Positions 62,667 through 64,000 of a DNA stretch of 64,000 bases are shown piece by piece. This stretch comes from G963668435 sp963668435. GTDB lineage: Bacteria; Latescibacterota; Latescibacteria; Latescibacterales; Latescibacteraceae. The notes below the pieces were generated by a model. The model worked only from the letters and a program-made list of their open reading frames with translations, had not been told where the DNA came from and made no database searches. Both the position numbers and the translations under genes were made by a program. Within the stretch, counting starts at the first letter, position 1. The number at the start of each line of letters is the position of its first letter. The stretch lies in contig CAXXSC010000008.1 in the NCBI GenBank assembly GCA_963668435.2, positions 1,240,001-1,304,000 on the forward strand, written 5' to 3'.

Positions 62667-63164
62667 GTGAAAGTCGCGATATATCCCGGTACATTCGATC
62701 CCATCACCCGCGGTCACATGGATGTGGCGACGCGGGCTCTCAGGATTTTCGATAAAATCGTTATCGCGGTTGCCTCGAATCCGGCCAAAAAGCCGCTGTT
62801 CGATTTCGAGGAGCGCATAGAGCTTGCACGGAGTGTCGTGGACACGGTGCTCGACAACCCGGAGAGAATCGAAGTCAAAGGTTTCGACACCCTCACGGTC
62901 GATTTTGCGAGGAAACTTGGAGCAAGCTCGATTATCAGGGGGCTCAGGGCTGTATCGGATTTCGAATACGAACTTCAGATAGCGCTTACAAACCGCAAGC
63001 TCTCCCTCGATATCGACAGTGTTTTCCTCATGCCTTCGGTCGAGTATATATACCTTAACTCGAGCATGGTCAAAGAAGTAGCGAAACATGGCGGTGATGT
63101 CAAGAATTTCGTGCACGACATCGTCCTGAAAGAACTGCGGGACAAATTCAGTAACAAGTCCTGA
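62667..63164 (+). CDS. coaD: Phosphopantetheine adenylyltransferase CoaD
   Basis: 165 residues from a GTG with GGGAGG upstream. It catalyses the fourth step of coenzyme A synthesis, joining 4'-phosphopantetheine and ATP. Motifs: VAIYPGTFDPITRGHMDV (T/HxGH), GASSIIRGLRAVSDFEYEL, and YIYLNSSMVKEVAKHGGDV (ISSS/T-like). The length is normal for the bacterial form. It follows rsmD as in many genomes. Confidence 0.97.
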   Translation: MKVAIYPGTFDPITRGHMDVATRALRIFDKIVIAVASNPAKKPLFDFEERIELARSVVDTVLDNPERIEVKGFDTLTVDFARKLGASSIIRGLRAVSDFEYELQIALTNRKLSLDIDSVFLMPSVEYIYLNSSMVKEVAKHGGDVKNFVHDIVLKELRDKFSNKS

Positions 63165-63198
63165 GCAGGCACAACAACCCTCATGCAGCGTCACATTC

Positions 63199-64000
63199 AT
63201 GCAGAAAATCTCGAAACATATACTGAGTGAACTCCGCACAATCGTCGGCAACGGCCATGTCATCGCCGATCCCCAGGCGCTCATATCCTATTCCTATGAT
63301 AGCCAGCCGGTCAGCGCACGGCCTGACATTACGGTCAGTGTCGCAAACGAGACCGAGATCAGGGCTGTCCTCGCGCTGGCGAAACGCGCAGGCATTCCTA
63401 TTGTGGCCCGCGGCGCCGGAAGCGGCATGACCGGCGGCTCGGTTCCCGAGGCGGGAGGCATTGTTCTCAACCTCGAACGCATGAACCGAATCATCGAGAT
63501 CAGTACGGAGGACAGTATCGGACGTGTCCAGCCCGGCGTAATTACAGCTGTTTTTCAGCAGGCGGCGGCAAAAAACGGGCTTTTCTATCCTCCGGAACCT
63601 GCCTCGTCCCAGTTTTCAAGCCTCGGCGGCAATGTCGCGGAATCGGCGGGCGGTCTCGGCTGTGTCAAGTACGGCCTTACCAAGCAGTTCGTGGCCGGCC
63701 TCCGTTTTCTCACCGCTGACGGTGATCTGGTCGAAACCGGGATATATTCAGACTACGACGCTCCGTTCGATGCGGGCGCGCTGCTCTCCGGCTCGGAGGG
63801 CACACTCGGCATCATTCTCGAGATTGCGCTCCGGCTCATTCCCCTGCCGGAAAGCAGGGTAACCATGCTCGCGTTGTTTAAATCCCTTGAAGAGGCGGCA
63901 GTCGCCTCGAATACAGCGCTTATGTCGGGTGTCGGCCCCTCGGTGCTCGAGTTCATGGACCGCGGCTGCATAGAGACTGTGCGACAGTTCGCGGACGTTG
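63199..64000 (+). CDS. GlcD-type FAD-linked oxidase, C-terminus cut by window edge
   Basis: The frame is open from the ATG at 63199 to the right edge (267 codons), so the C-terminus is missing. The start lacks a strong ribosome site. The N-terminal FAD-binding domain has AKRAGIPIVARGAGSGMTGG, FSSLGGNVAESAGGLGCVKY and GLTKQFVAGLRFLTADGD, the standard pattern of the glycolate/D-lactate oxidase GlcD family. It oxidises a 2-hydroxyacid using FAD; with the LarA-like gene in this window a D/L-hydroxyacid pathway is conceivable, but the two are 41 kb apart. Confidence 0.9.
   Translation, partial: MQKISKHILSELRTIVGNGHVIADPQALISYSYDSQPVSARPDITVSVANETEIRAVLALAKRAGIPIVARGAGSGMTGGSVPEAGGIVLNLERMNRIIEISTEDSIGRVQPGVITAVFQQAAAKNGLFYPPEPASSQFSSLGGNVAESAGGLGCVKYGLTKQFVAGLRFLTADGDLVETGIYSDYDAPFDAGALLSGSEGTLGIILEIALRLIPLPESRVTMLALFKSLEEAAVASNTALMSGVGPSVLEFMDRGCIETVRQFADV

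Noticed and set aside
1..64000. tRNA, rRNA, CRISPR, IS or integrase genes
   Set aside because: None of the gaps shows a cloverleaf or repeated spacer pattern, and no transposase or integrase protein was recognised.

Overview
This is a gene-dense bacterial chromosome window with no rRNA, tRNA, CRISPR array or insertion sequence that I can see. The gene content points to an uncultured member of the FCB assemblage outside classical Bacteroidota, for example Latescibacterota or a related phylum. The evidence is a very large SprA-type type IX secretion (T9SS) protein, FlgD-like sorting modules with the YPNPFN signature, a DUF5916 outer-membrane protein, many Tat-type leaders, lipoproteins, and exported carbohydrate-active proteins. 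The phylum name is an inference; the T9SS-type machinery is seen in the sequence.

Layout. 1-4.7 kb (minus strand): exported cupin protein cut by the left edge, glycosidase-like TIM-barrel protein, BNR/sialidase-like protein and Tat-exported Gfo/Idh/MocA-like oxidoreductase. 4.8-11.3 kb (minus): CDF metal transporter, VWA membrane protein, tsaD, YbbR protein, zinc-ribbon protein and endonuclease V. 11.7-16.4 kb (plus): a block with Tat or Sec leaders holding an AGE-type sugar epimerase, an aldo/keto reductase, a hypothetical protein and an FAD oxidoreductase, closed by a strong terminator. 16.4-19.6 kb (minus): DUF4874/DUF4832 protein with an internal sorting module, and an alpha/beta hydrolase with a doubtful start. 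20.0-22.2 kb (plus): second Tat-type aldo/keto reductase and a LarA-like protein. 22.5-28.3 kb (plus): two HlyD-type adaptors, a MacB-type permease and a TolC-type outer-membrane protein, with no ATPase, then a terminator. 28.4-33.2 kb (minus): T9SS-tagged protein, then a tightly overlapping operon of iron-sulfur flavoprotein, two amidohydrolases (one lacking key residues), YdjC-type deacetylase and lipoprotein esterase.

33.7-36 kb: receptor-like MCP protein, DUF190 and the CrcB/FluC fluoride channel, and two tiny overlapping membrane-protein ORFs. 36-46 kb (minus): transglutaminase-like protein, GT-C-type membrane protein, methyltransferase, GH29 fucosidase, M14 carboxypeptidase, LamG-type lipoprotein and UVR-motif protein. 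46.4-54 kb (plus): SprA, a glutaminyl-cyclase-like M28 lipoprotein whose TTG start lies inside sprA, and a ComEA-like helix-hairpin-helix protein. 54-59.7 kb (minus): DUF5916 protein, then two DUF4097-type proteins below an ECF sigma factor and a HEAT-repeat anti-sigma factor. 60-64 kb (plus): PilM-like and PilN/O-like proteins, rsmD, coaD and a GlcD-type FAD oxidase cut by the right edge.

The genes suggest a heterotroph working on complex or modified sugars. Exported hydrolases (fucosidase, sialidase-like, glycosidase-like, deacetylase) sit with Tat-exported redox enzymes that may oxidise or epimerise sugars in the periplasm. SprA plus a pyroglutamate-forming enzyme would export and finish cell-surface proteins. 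The most unusual points are the AKR pair lacking the catalytic histidine, the internal sorting module, the active/degenerate amidohydrolase pair, the SprA-cyclase overlap, the ATPase-less efflux operon, the sigma/anti-sigma/DUF4097 cluster, and the tiny membrane ORF pair.
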